NCBI RefSeq assembly: GCF_002836205.1 | Contig: NZ_PJBE01000010.1 | Span: 124,001 to 188,000 of the forward strand | DNA: 64,000 nt | Source: Shewanella sp. Choline-02u-19 | GTDB lineage: Bacteria; Pseudomonadota; Gammaproteobacteria; Enterobacterales; Shewanellaceae | Reading direction: 5' to 3' | In this document: piece by piece, positions 31,004 through 43,267 of the stretch | Layout: every line of letters starts with the position of its first letter | How positions within the stretch are numbered: position 1 is the stretch's first letter | Notes under the pieces: generated by a model | The model's database searches: none | What the model was told of the DNA's origin: nothing | The model's input: the letters and a program-made list of their open reading frames with translations, nothing else | Made by a program: the position numbers and the translations under genes

Positions 31004-32209
31004 ATGTCAGGAGTTGTCCGTAATCTTAGTTTTGCCGCCGCGGGTTTAGCATTAGGCCTGTCACTCACTTTATTTGGCCAAGAGCATACTCAGCAATATA
31101 AAACACGCATCGACTATCCCGTATTACTCGATGTCATCGATACAATTGAAACCTACTACGTTACAAAGATCACCGAAGAAGAACTCATTGAAGCGGCCAT
31201 TGAAGGTATTTTTGCAAAACTCGACCCCTATTCTAGCTTTCTAGATAAACAAGCATTCGCCAATATCCAAGATAGTAACGACGGTGAATATTATGGCTTT
31301 GGCGTAGAGATAGCGACAGATAATGATCAAATAACAATCGTCACTCCTTTCCCCCAGTCGCCCGCTGAACTGGCAGGTATTATGCCGGGAGATAGAGTTA
31401 TAAAGCTAAATCAACAGTTAGTTACCGCAGATAAACTTGAAAACCTACTCAATGAAATCAAACAACATAGCTACGACAAGCAAGCGATTGATTTAGAGCT
31501 TATCAGAGCAAACTCCGAAACAACTTATAGCGTAACCATCAGCCCTAGTCTTATCACCATTAACTCTGTCGAAGCACAGCTGTTAGATAACCAAATTGGC
31601 TATATAAAACTGTCGAGCTTTCAAGAAAACTCCACTCAAGATATGGTTAAACAACTTGCATTATGGCAAGCCAAACCCCTAAATGGGCTTATTCTTGACC
31701 TTAGAAATAACCCTGGTGGTCTACTCGATCAAGCCATTAAAATCGCAGATATCTTTTTAGAGAAAGGGAGGATTGTTGCAACTGAAGGTCGTTTCTTTGA
31801 CGCAAATTCTGATTACTACGCCTCACCACAAACCATGGTAAACAGCGTACCCATGCTGGTACTGATCAATAAAGGATCAGCATCTGCATCAGAGGTACTC
31901 GCCGCTGCACTGCAAGAAAACGGCAGAGCTAAGCTCATCGGTCAAACAAGCTTTGGTAAAGGCACAGTTCAAAGCCTTATCCCTACGCTTACCGAAGGCA
32001 ATGCCATTAAGCTCACCATTGCCAAATACACCACCCCTAATGGCAGAGATATACACGAAAAAGGGATTATACCCGACATTAAAGTGGCATTAGACATTGT
32101 AACAAGTGATCAAACTATGCCTATAATAAATACAAATTCACTCCGTGGTGATATTGCTGAAGATAAACTCGTTAACTCAGCAATAGCCTGGATTAAAACA
32201 GAAAAATAA
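31004..32209 (+). CDS. Carboxy-terminal processing protease (S41 family)
   Basis: A 401-aa S41 peptidase of the CtpA type. It has an N-terminal signal or anchor (about residues 7-25), a helical region, a PDZ domain (about 85-175, FGVEIATDNDQITIV and GIMPGDRVIKLN) and a protease core. The catalytic Ser is in NKGSASASEVLAAAL and the Lys in TSFGKGTVQSL, the usual Ser-Lys dyad 25 residues apart. It acts in the periplasm on C-termini of envelope proteins; position beside EnvC suggests control of cell-wall factors. It belongs to the conserved envC operon and starts 33 bp after envC. Confidence 0.92.
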   Translation: MSGVVRNLSFAAAGLALGLSLTLFGQEHTQQYKTRIDYPVLLDVIDTIETYYVTKITEEELIEAAIEGIFAKLDPYSSFLDKQAFANIQDSNDGEYYGFGVEIATDNDQITIVTPFPQSPAELAGIMPGDRVIKLNQQLVTADKLENLLNEIKQHSYDKQAIDLELIRANSETTYSVTISPSLITINSVEAQLLDNQIGYIKLSSFQENSTQDMVKQLALWQAKPLNGLILDLRNNPGGLLDQAIKIADIFLEKGRIVATEGRFFDANSDYYASPQTMVNSVPMLVLINKGSASASEVLAAALQENGRAKLIGQTSFGKGTVQSLIPTLTEGNAIKLTIAKYTTPNGRDIHEKGIIPDIKVALDIVTSDQTMPIINTNSLRGDIAEDKLVNSAIAWIKTEK

Positions 32210-32217
32210 CTAATACA

Positions 32218-32973
32218 GTGCGCTACTTATTATTTTGCTTTTTATTATTCAGTTCGAATGTGTTTGCCGCAAGGATTGCCATCATCATTGACGACATTGG
32301 ATATCGTCAATCTGATAAGGCCGTGCTGGCGCTGCCATCAAATGTGACCCTGTCGGTGTTGCCACTAACACCTTTAGGCAAAGACGTTGCCACTCAAGCA
32401 TACCAACGAGGTAGTGAGATTTTAGTGCACCTGCCAATGCAGGCGCTCAATGGTAAAACAATTGGGCCAGGTGCTTTAACGAACGCTATGTCAGAGCAAG
32501 ATTTTAAACAGCAGCTAGAACACGCTATCGATAGTGTACCATTCGCAATTGGCGCTAATAACCATATGGGCAGCTTGTTAACGCAGCTTACCGAACAAAT
32601 GCACTGGGTAATGGATACGCTATTACAGCGGGATATTTATTTTATAGACAGTGTGACAACCAAATTTACTCAAGCTGGAGCAATAGCAGAAGAGATGGGA
32701 GTTCCGTTATTAAAGCGGACTATTTTTCTTGATAATGATAAATCAAATGCCGGGTTAGAATTTCAATTTCAACAGGCGATAACACTTGCTGAAACACAGG
32801 ACAGTATTGTTATTATTGCTCACCCCTACCCTGAAACGTTGGCTTTTTTGAGCAATAATCTTCATCGCTTAGCGGAGGCAAATATCGCCCTAGTTCCCGC
32901 GTCAAAGCTATTACCTTTCAATGTAGCCTCACAGGATAAAGGAACTAAAGAGCCTACTGTAAGATTGGAATAG
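32218..32973 (+). CDS. Divergent polysaccharide deacetylase family protein (YibQ-like)
   Basis: A 251-aa protein with a cleavable signal peptide (YLLFCFLLFSSNVFA|AR, about residue 18) and a divergent polysaccharide deacetylase (DUF610/YibQ) NodB-like barrel. Recognisable pieces are IIIDDIGYRQSD (metal-site Asp pair), VHLPMQA, GANNHMGS with the His/Ser-type ligand, YFIDSVTT and the final IAHPYPETL. The start is GTG at 32218, 8 bp after the ctp stop; no ATG gives the signal peptide. The natural substrate is unknown, but the operon implies cell-envelope work. Its 3' end overlaps the convergent nsrR gene by 20 bp. Confidence 0.87.
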   Translation: MRYLLFCFLLFSSNVFAARIAIIIDDIGYRQSDKAVLALPSNVTLSVLPLTPLGKDVATQAYQRGSEILVHLPMQALNGKTIGPGALTNAMSEQDFKQQLEHAIDSVPFAIGANNHMGSLLTQLTEQMHWVMDTLLQRDIYFIDSVTTKFTQAGAIAEEMGVPLLKRTIFLDNDKSNAGLEFQFQQAITLAETQDSIVIIAHPYPETLAFLSNNLHRLAEANIALVPASKLLPFNVASQDKGTKEPTVRLE

Positions 32974-33403
32974 ACAAGTCTGGTAGTAGCGACTTAAGCT
33001 CTTTATTGTTACTTACAATCATATCTAACGTATAGCCATCAAGCACTGCTAAATAAGCATTAACCGCTTCTGAAAGGACACTTTTTAATTTGCAAGCAGG
33101 CGTAAATAAGCAGTATGGCTTACTGCAATCGATAGGAGACAAGGAGTTTTCAAGAGCGCGAACCACTTCACCTATATTGATTTCGTTAGCAGCTTTTGCC
33201 AACTTAAAACCACCACTCTTACCTCTTACTGTTTTTAAGTAGCCTAATTTACCAAGATGATGAACAACTTTAGAGATATGGTTCGCTGATAAGTCAAAAA
33301 CATCTGTAACTTCAGAGATACGAAAAAGCGACTCACGCTCTGGATGTAAAGCCAGATACATCAGTGTTCTCAATCCAAAATCAGTGTAACGAGTTAACTG
33401 CAT
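32954..33403 (-). CDS. nsrR: Rrf2-family regulator, NsrR-type (nitric oxide sensing)
   Basis: A 149-aa winged-helix Rrf2 regulator. MQLTRYTDFGLRTLMYLA is the NsrR-type N-terminus, the HTH spans FRISEVTDVFDLSANHISKVVHHL, and the wing contains RGKSGGFKLAK. Three cysteines at 93, 98 and 104 (DCSKPYCLFTPAC) match the NsrR Fe-S ligand spacing (C-x4-C-x5-C). NsrR represses NO-detoxification genes until NO destroys its cluster. No hmp or other target lies in the window. It converges with yibQ, with ends overlapping. Confidence 0.88.
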   Translation of the reverse strand: MQLTRYTDFGLRTLMYLALHPERESLFRISEVTDVFDLSANHISKVVHHLGKLGYLKTVRGKSGGFKLAKAANEINIGEVVRALENSLSPIDCSKPYCLFTPACKLKSVLSEAVNAYLAVLDGYTLDMIVSNNKELKSLLPDLSIPILQ

Positions 33404-33442
33404 TGCTTACCAATCCATATATTGACTATCTAACAAAATTTT

Positions 33443-33697
33443 CTAGCTGTTTGTTGCTTGTTCCAATGAGCTAATCAGCCATAAAGCTTCTTCATCATTA
33501 GCGCCACAAACATCTTCCGTTGCTGTAAATTGACCACAAACAGCAGGTCTCTCTGGTTTACCAAAAAGCTTACACAAATTACCATAATTCAACTGAATGC
33601 ACCTAACTCCTGCCAGCTTACCCTGAGGCATTCCTGGAATTGGAGTCGTGATAGAAGGCGCAATGCAGCAAGCACCACAACCTAAGCGACAGTTCAT
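33443..33697 (-). CDS. Small YkgJ-family cysteine-cluster protein
   Basis: An 84-aa protein with the CxxCxxCC-type N-terminus MNCRLGCGACCIAPSI and further Cys at GVRCIQL, NLCKLFG, AVCGQF and DVCGAN. This is the compact YkgJ form, likely metal or Fe-S binding, function unknown. It sits 39 bp upstream of nsrR on the same strand, so the two may be co-transcribed, which would fit a cluster-containing protein with an Fe-S regulator (inference). Confidence 0.8.
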   Translation of the reverse strand: MNCRLGCGACCIAPSITTPIPGMPQGKLAGVRCIQLNYGNLCKLFGKPERPAVCGQFTATEDVCGANDEEALWLISSLEQATNS

Positions 33698-34030
33698 CTT
33701 AATACCTTAAATTAGCAATTTTCATTATACCGCTATCAAACAGAATTGATTTGTATCACATCACATACTGCTTAACAGTAAGCCAATATCTTACCAGAAT
33801 CGTGATCAGTGCATACTATTTAGCATCGACTTATACACACTTTTTACATCTAAAAATTCAGACACAAAAACGCGCTAATAGTACGGATAAGCATTTGCGC
33901 AATCTTGGCCCAGCTGACGAGCTCTTCTCAAAAAAGAACCCGCGCTACAGCCTAGACTGACAATTTCAGCTCAATAATAAACCAACGAGCCCGTATATTG
34001 TCTCTTTTTATGTCATAAAAAACAGACACG

Positions 34031-34058
34031 AAAAAGCCCTAGCATTGCTGCTAGGGCT
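34031..34058 (-). terminator. Terminator of the rRNA operon
   Basis: AGCCCTAGCA/TGCTAGGGCT stem with a 4-nt loop, followed on the minus strand by TTTTT. It is 11 bp beyond the tRNA-Asp 3' end. Confidence 0.9.
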
Positions 34059-34069
34059 TATCGTAATGT

Positions 34070-34146
34070 TGGCGGAGTGGACGAGACTCGAACTCGCGAC
34101 CCCCGGCGTGACAGGCCGGTATTCTAACCAACTGAACTACCACTCC
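34070..34146 (-). tRNA. tRNA-Asp (GTC), distal gene of rRNA operon
   Basis: A 77-nt cloverleaf read on the minus strand: acceptor GGAGTGG/CCACTCC, D-loop with AGTTGGTTAGA, anticodon loop CCTGTCACG (GTC, Asp), T-loop GTTCGAGTC and encoded CCA after discriminator G. It lies 106 bp after the 5S gene and just before the operon terminator, as in several E. coli rrn operons. Confidence 0.97.
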
Positions 34147-34252
34147 TTTAGCAAAAAGCCGAAGCATGATGCTAAATTCTTTTAAAGTCGCTAACGTGTC
34201 AAAGGTTAGTAGACTCGCTTTACCTCTTTATAAGAGATTAAGCTAAATAGGC

Positions 34253-34370
34253 GCCTGGAAATGACCTACTCTCACATGGGGAAACCCCACACTACCATCG
34301 GCGATACTGTGTTTCACTTCTGAGTTCGGAATGGGATCAGGTGGGGCCACAGCTCTATGGTCTCCAGACA
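34253..34370 (-). rRNA. rrf: 5S ribosomal RNA
   Basis: Minus-strand copy begins TGTCTGGAGACC and contains the conserved CCGAACTCAGAAGTGAAAC and GCCGATGGTAGTGTGGGG segments, closing with CCAGGCG. The terminal stem fixes the ends to within a few bases. Confidence 0.95.
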
Positions 34371-34510
34371 AATTTGGAATTCGAAAAGCTGTTACTCGCT
34401 ATCGCAAGTAAATCGAAATTTATTATTGAGTTCAACACCACATTAAGTGCTTATTCTAACTCTGGTGTTTTGTAAAAACATCAGTCTCATACAAAACCCA
34501 TCAGGGTTGT

Positions 34511-37415
<2,905 letters not shown>

Positions 37416-37811
37416 ATACAACCCAAATAAGTCTCTATGAGAAATACTCGTTGTTTCAAGCGGGTAAGCTTAAAACAGCCGTATCATAACTAATGGTTTC
37501 TACTTTCGCCAAAATTAGAATTTTTCACTTATTGCTGCGACGCAATAAGCCAAGACACTTAATGTTTAAGTGTTTAGAACTCAATTTTTTAAATTTCGCG
37601 CTAACCCTATAAACAACAACCTACAAGTAAGTCGCTGTCCCTTTTCAGGTTAACACTATCAGCTTTCCAAATTTTTAAAGAACGATATCACTGCAACAAG
37701 GCAGGATATTTTGTCGCTCACCTCAACTCAATTAAGAGATAAGGAGAACAAGCAATCTGTGTGGACACTCAAACGTATTTTCATACTTCAGATGTGAGTT
37801 AGTCGTATAGG
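37416..37811 (-). other. 16S-23S internal transcribed spacer without tRNA
   Basis: The 396-bp spacer contains no tRNA-Ile, tRNA-Ala or tRNA-Glu cloverleaf. It holds a boxA-like GTTCTTTAAAAATTTGG (minus strand, near 37666-37683) and, at 37748-37770, the 3' half of the 16S processing stem. Confidence 0.8.
37748..37770 (-). other. 3' half of 16S rRNA processing stem
   Basis: This stretch is complementary, apart from one inserted base and one mismatch, to the leader stretch at 39525-39548. In the transcript the two pair to form the long stem around 16S rRNA that RNase III cleaves. Confidence 0.75.
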
Positions 37812-39353
<1,542 letters not shown>

Positions 39354-39553
39354 AAAGTTTTTTGCTTTACTCCGTTAAGAGCAAAGCGGCTCAATGAATT
39401 ATACTGTTTTTCAAAAGCCCGAAGACTTTCGAAGTTTACATATTGCTATGGTCACTCAGTGGTTCATTGAGTAAATATTTTTGATTGCTTCCTAAGAAGC
39501 AATTTCGAATAACTCAACACCTGTGAGTGCCCACACAGATTTGCTTGTCATAT

Positions 39554-39564
39554 TGTTAAAGAGC
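39554..39564 (-). promoter_or_regulatory. boxA antitermination signal in rrn leader
   Basis: GCTCTTTAACA on the minus strand matches the rrn boxA core bound by NusB/NusE, about 200 nt before 16S. Confidence 0.75.
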
Positions 39565-39621
39565 GTGACACCATCTTTCATGTGTCGCCGAAGACGCTAG
39601 GTCGTTGGCTTGAGGAGGCGT

Positions 39622-39649
39622 ATTCTACACTCTCCAGTGTCGGCGTCAA
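39622..39649 (-). promoter_or_regulatory. Proximal rrn promoter
   Basis: TTGACG, 16-bp spacer, TAGAAT on the minus strand, with A-rich UP-like sequence upstream. Confidence 0.78.
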
Positions 39650-39824
39650 GTGCTTATTTTAAGAAGTTTTTCGAGTGATGCTTTCTTAATCAGAAGTCAA
39701 AACCGAAGCCCTTAAAGCGCTTGTCACCTGAATCAAATCTCCGAAGAGTTTTAACTCTCTAACACCGCTGCAAGTCCCGTACTACCTAAGTAGTTGGCCT
39801 GCTGTGCCGTGTCAGTGGGTGCGA

Positions 39825-39852
39825 ATTATAGGGAATTCCTCAGTAAGCGCAA
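39825..39852 (-). promoter_or_regulatory. Distal rrn promoter
   Basis: TTGCGC, 16-bp spacer, perfect TATAAT on the minus strand, about 200 bp upstream of the proximal promoter, the usual tandem arrangement. Confidence 0.72.
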
Positions 39853-39914
39853 GGGTCTTTCTTCATAAAAGTGAAACAATCATGCCAACCGCATGGTTAT
39901 CAAACGATACGTAC

Positions 39915-39941
39915 AAAAAAGGGGCTAAAAGCCCCTTTTTT
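39915..39941. terminator. Bidirectional terminator after ccoG
   Basis: AAAAAAGGGGCT/AGCCCCTTTTTT stem, 19 bp beyond the ccoG stop. Confidence 0.88.
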
Positions 39942-39959
39942 ACCATTTATATCGCTAGA

Positions 39960-41381
39960 TTAGTTACCAAAAAAGCGCGATTCTTGTTTAGCTTCTATAG
40001 CACCATCATTAGTCTCTACTTCAAAGTTGATATGTGTCATCGCTCTGGTGAGATCAACTGGGTCAACAGCGATACTGATCGGAAGTGTTAATACCTCCCC
40101 GCCATTTAAAGTCACTTGTTGTGGGCCAATCCATTCATAGTTAGTTAAGCCTGCCACTGTCATATTATAGATATGGGTACTTTCGGTCTTATTAAGGATC
40201 TTTAGCGTAAAGGTGTTCTCAATTAAACCTTGGTCAGTTTCTCTAAACAATAGGTTACGGTCACGGATAACATCAATGCGGATCGGAGCAATTGTCGCTG
40301 TGGCATATATAAAGACTAAAATCATCACCGATAGAATGACACCGTAGCCAACAAGCTTAGGACGTAAGACTTTCTCTTTTACCCCTTCTAACTTGTTCTC
40401 AGTGGTATAACTGATTAAACCTTTGTCGTATCCCATGCGTTGCATCGTGGTATCGCAAGCATCAATACATGCACCACAGTTAATGCACTCGTACTGTAGA
40501 CCGTTACGTATATCGATACCCGTTGGGCAAACCTGTACACATAAGTCACAATCAATGCAGTCGCCTAAGCCCATCGCTTTATGGTCCGCTTTGCGTGATC
40601 TTGGCCCTCGCGTTTCACCGCGCTGAGTATCGTAGCCCACTATATAGGTATTTTTATCAAACATAGCAGCTTGAAAACGGGCATAGGGGCACATATGAAT
40701 ACACATGATCTCGCGCATCCAACCGGCGTTACCGTAAGTCGCAAAGGTAAAGAAGATCACCCAGAAATAGATCCCACCACTGGCACTTAAGCTGAATACT
40801 TCTAAGTAGACTTCTCGTGTAGGCACAAAGTAGGAAACAAACGTCATTGCGGTTAATAACGATACCAGCAACCAAGCCGCATGTTTTGCCGTTTTACGCC
40901 AAAGCTTATTAAAGCTCCATGGCATCTGATCTAGCTTTATACGTTTATTACGTGCGCCTTCGAGCTTCTCTTCAAACCAAATAAAGATAAAGGTCCAAAC
41001 TGTTTGGGGGCAGGTATAACCGCACCAAACCCGCCCTAGATAGGTGGTAATAAAGAACAATCCAAAAGCTGCTATCATCAGTAGTGCGGCAAGCAAAGTG
41101 AGGTCTTGTGGCCATATAGTTAAGCCGAACACATGAAACTTTTGCTCTGCTAAGTTAAACCATACAGCTTGCCTGTCTCCCCAAGGGATCCAAGGCAACA
41201 GTAAAAAGAACAGCATCGCAATCCAACCTAAACGTCGACGCAGTGTGCTCCATAAGCCTTCTACAGCCCTTACATAGATTCGATTTCGAGGATTAAACCT
41301 ATCCGCTTTACTAGCATCTGGTTGATGGATTTTGATTCTTTCTACTTTTGAAAAATCTTTTTTATTTTGCTCTTCGTTCAT
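39960..41381 (-). CDS. ccoG: Cytochrome c oxidase accessory protein CcoG (RdxA/FixG)
   Basis: A 473-aa inner-membrane Fe-S protein needed for copper delivery or maturation of cbb3 oxidase. It has about five TM helices (first near residues 35-55, last near 345-365). Cys motifs are CGYTCPQTVW, CIHMCPYARFQ and a two-[4Fe-4S] ferredoxin segment CIDCDLCVQVCPTGIDI...CINCGACIDACD (about 260-310). The C-terminal periplasmic Ig-like domain is the FixG C domain. No ccoNOQP or ccoI/S genes are adjacent, so the gene is detached from its usual cluster; it lies directly upstream of the rRNA operon on the same strand with a terminator between. Confidence 0.93.
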   Translation of the reverse strand: MNEEQNKKDFSKVERIKIHQPDASKADRFNPRNRIYVRAVEGLWSTLRRRLGWIAMLFFLLLPWIPWGDRQAVWFNLAEQKFHVFGLTIWPQDLTLLAALLMIAAFGLFFITTYLGRVWCGYTCPQTVWTFIFIWFEEKLEGARNKRIKLDQMPWSFNKLWRKTAKHAAWLLVSLLTAMTFVSYFVPTREVYLEVFSLSASGGIYFWVIFFTFATYGNAGWMREIMCIHMCPYARFQAAMFDKNTYIVGYDTQRGETRGPRSRKADHKAMGLGDCIDCDLCVQVCPTGIDIRNGLQYECINCGACIDACDTTMQRMGYDKGLISYTTENKLEGVKEKVLRPKLVGYGVILSVMILVFIYATATIAPIRIDVIRDRNLLFRETDQGLIENTFTLKILNKTESTHIYNMTVAGLTNYEWIGPQQVTLNGGEVLTLPISIAVDPVDLTRAMTHINFEVETNDGAIEAKQESRFFGN

Positions 41382-41469
41382 TTTGTAGCCTTACAGCTTT
41401 AATATTGCTAGAAAACTAGCTTATTATAACGCTTATAATACAAGTTATTCACCTATATAGGACTAATTG

Positions 41470-41823
41470 ATGAAAGGCTGGATTTTAATAGCGTTAATTG
41501 GCGGTATCCTTTATTACCTCTATACCGAAACGGACACACTTGATGAACCTGTTGCCGAAGTACAGGCTATTTATCAACAAGCTGAGGACAAACTTGATAG
41601 CATGACTGGCACGCAAATGAAGCGTATTGACGCTAAAGTTAATCTCTTAACGACTGATATAACAGAACGACTATCGGTTACAGAGCAACAAGCCCTAAAA
41701 CTCATTAGCCAGTCACAGGTAAAACTAGATGACTATAAAGAGCGCTATTGTGGCAACGGTGCCGAGAGGCACAGTAGCTTTAGTAAAGAAAACCAAACTT
41801 ATCTATGCGACAAATTGAATTAG
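41470..41823 (+). CDS. Small membrane-anchored protein of unknown function
   Basis: A 117-aa protein with one N-terminal TM helix (about residues 3-18, WILIALIGGILYYLYTE), an acidic helical middle (about 25-85, likely coiled coil) and a C-terminal part with two Cys (YCGNG and LCDKLN) that could form a disulfide. ATG 41470 is preceded by AGGA at 8 nt; the overlapping TTG just before is less likely. Divergent from ccoG. I recognise no named family; probably a lineage-specific envelope protein. Confidence 0.7.
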   Translation: MKGWILIALIGGILYYLYTETDTLDEPVAEVQAIYQQAEDKLDSMTGTQMKRIDAKVNLLTTDITERLSVTEQQALKLISQSQVKLDDYKERYCGNGAERHSSFSKENQTYLCDKLN

Positions 41824-41856
41824 GCAGCGATAGCCTAACCAATAAGCCATTGCGAT

Positions 41857-41957
41857 AGATCTCAGTTCACGCATTAGCGATTAATGTTAATTGACCTGAG
41901 ATCTGATTCCGCCTAGCCTTTACTCATTACTGTTATATAACGAAATGAAAAGGCTAG
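41857..41957 (+). promoter_or_regulatory. Two hairpins in the menB leader, second covers the ribosome-binding site
   Basis: AGATCTCAG (41857-41865) pairs with CTGAGATCT (41896-41904). CTAGCCTTT (41913-41921) pairs with AAAGGCTAG (41949-41957), which contains the AAGG Shine-Dalgarno of menB 10 nt before the ATG. This could be an RNA switch or thermometer. If the promoter is instead the TTATAT at 41933, only part of it would be transcribed. Confidence 0.45.
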
Positions 41958-41963
41958 CTGCTC

Positions 41964-42866
41964 ATGACTGAAAAAGTATCTGATATTTTTGACCCCGCAT
42001 TATGGGATGTCGTTCCTGGATTTGATTTCGAAGATATTACCTACCACAGAGCTAAAGCTCAGGGAACCGTTCGCGTTGCGATTAACCGTCCTGATTGCCT
42101 GAACTCGTTCCGACCAAAAACGGTAGATGAACTTTACACTGCACTCAATCATGCTCGCCAATGGTCTGATGTAGGCTGCGTGTTAATTACCGGCAACGGC
42201 CCATCTGCTAAAGGGCAACACTCTTTCTGTGCTGGCGGTGATCAACGGATCCGCGGCAAAGATGGTTACAAATACGAAGGGGCTGAAGAGGGTACGCCAG
42301 ATGTCGCTCGAATGGGCCGCCTACATATTCTTGAAGTACAGCGCCTAATACGCTTTATGCCTAAAGTGGTTATCGCGGTTGTACCTGGTTGGGCTGTGGG
42401 CGGAGGGCATAGTTTGCACGTGGTCTGTGACTTAACTTTAGCTTCAAAAGAACACGCAGTATTCAAACAGACAGATCCTGATGTTGGTAGCTTTGACTCT
42501 GGCTACGGCAGCGCTTATTTAGCCAAGATGATTGGCCAAAAACGTGCTCGAGAAATCTTCTTCCTTGGTTTTAACTACACAGCAGAAGAAGCCTTCGATA
42601 TGGGTATGGTTAACCGGGCTATTCCTCATGCAGAGCTTGAGACCGAAGCGTTAAACTGGGGGAAAGAGATTAACTCCAAGTCGCCAACGGCTATGCGCAT
42701 GCTCAAATATGGGTTTAACTTACCTGATGATGGTTTAGTGGGACAACAGCTTTTTGCAGGTGAAGCAACACGTTTGGCTTATGGTACAGCGGAAGCTCAA
42801 GAGGGACGTGACGCATTCTTAGAAAAGCGTGATAAAGACTTCTCATCATTTCCATGGCACTACTAA
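41964..42866 (+). CDS. menB: 1,4-dihydroxy-2-naphthoyl-CoA synthase
   Basis: A 300-aa crotonase-fold enzyme that cyclises o-succinylbenzoyl-CoA to DHNA-CoA in menaquinone synthesis. Diagnostic segments are RPDCLNSFRPKTVDEL, FCAGGDQRIRGKDGY (oxyanion hole and the MenB-specific active-site loop), WAVGGGHSLHVVCDLTLAS, the QTDPDVGSFDSGYGSA active site, and the C-terminal FSSFPWHY that closes over a neighbouring subunit. The long N-terminus (VSDIFDPALWDVVPGF) is typical of the ~300-aa MenB class. It stands alone, away from other men genes, and is followed by a terminator. Confidence 0.94.
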   Translation: MTEKVSDIFDPALWDVVPGFDFEDITYHRAKAQGTVRVAINRPDCLNSFRPKTVDELYTALNHARQWSDVGCVLITGNGPSAKGQHSFCAGGDQRIRGKDGYKYEGAEEGTPDVARMGRLHILEVQRLIRFMPKVVIAVVPGWAVGGGHSLHVVCDLTLASKEHAVFKQTDPDVGSFDSGYGSAYLAKMIGQKRAREIFFLGFNYTAEEAFDMGMVNRAIPHAELETEALNWGKEINSKSPTAMRMLKYGFNLPDDGLVGQQLFAGEATRLAYGTAEAQEGRDAFLEKRDKDFSSFPWHY

Positions 42867-42898
42867 TTGACAGATTGAGCAATTAATCAGAGATGATG

Positions 42899-42935
42899 TA
42901 AACCCATCAATACATTAAAGATGTTGATGGGTTTA
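42899..42935 (+). terminator. Terminator after menB
   Basis: TAAACCCATCAA/TTGATGGGTTTA 12-bp stem, with an inner CAT/ATG extension, about 35 bp after menB. Only a short T-containing tail. Confidence 0.7.
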
Positions 42936-43001
42936 TACCCAAAAAGACTTTCCAATCGAATATTCCTATCAAACTTATCTATATAAATCTCTTTCAATTG
43001 C

Positions 43002-43022
43002 AAATGATAATCGTTATCATTT
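43002..43022. promoter_or_regulatory. Near-perfect Fur box before DUF2061 gene
   Basis: AAATGATAATCGTTATCATTT is a 21-bp palindrome with only the central CG departing from symmetry-neutral consensus. It contains TGATAAT-C-GTTATCA and fits the 19-bp Fur box with one or two changes. It lies 25 bp before the start codon, where it would block the promoter. Confidence 0.88.
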
Positions 43023-43047
43023 AGTTAACTTTTAAAGGAGTACCCTC

Positions 43048-43245
43048 ATGACCAAGACTATGACCTTTGCGATTCTTCATTTTAGCGTCGCCTTCACAGT
43101 GACTTATTTGCTAACCGGCAGCGTTATCATTGGTGGTGCAATAGCCTTAATAGAGCCCGCTATTAATACCGTAGTGTTCTATTTCCATGAAAAAATCTGG
43201 AAAAGTATTGAGTCTAAAAACGCCTTACAAAGCGCCACGGCATAA
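43048..43245 (+). CDS. DUF2061 family small membrane protein
   Basis: A 65-aa protein with two TM helices (about residues 8-24 and 26-45) in the DUF2061 pattern: a short N-terminus, LLTGSVIIGGAIALIEPAINTVVFYFHEKIW, and a polar C-terminal tail. The FHEKIW element is characteristic of the family. Function unknown. AAAGGAG precedes the ATG. A strong Fur box overlaps its promoter region, so it should be induced under iron limitation. It converges closely with the antiporter gene. Confidence 0.82.
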   Translation: MTKTMTFAILHFSVAFTVTYLLTGSVIIGGAIALIEPAINTVVFYFHEKIWKSIESKNALQSATA

Positions 43246-43267
43246 AGAGTTAGGTTCCAGTGCCACT

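Larger units (their letters stand above)
39354..39959 (-). promoter_or_regulatory. rRNA operon promoter and leader region (606 bp)
   Basis: Holds two sigma-70 promoters, a boxA, the 5' half of the 16S processing stem (39525-39548) and, at its right end, the ccoG terminator. A-rich sequence upstream of the proximal promoter resembles an UP element. No gene is present. Confidence 0.8.

Noticed and set aside
32954..32973. 20-bp overlap between yibQ and nsrR as a sign of a misplaced end
   Set aside because: Both C-termini read through normally and convergent overlaps of this size are common.
33751..33960. 69-codon plus-strand frame between the YkgJ gene and tRNA-Asp
   Set aside because: TTG start without a ribosome-binding site and compositionally ordinary; only its tail looks somewhat protein-like. 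Not enough to call a gene.
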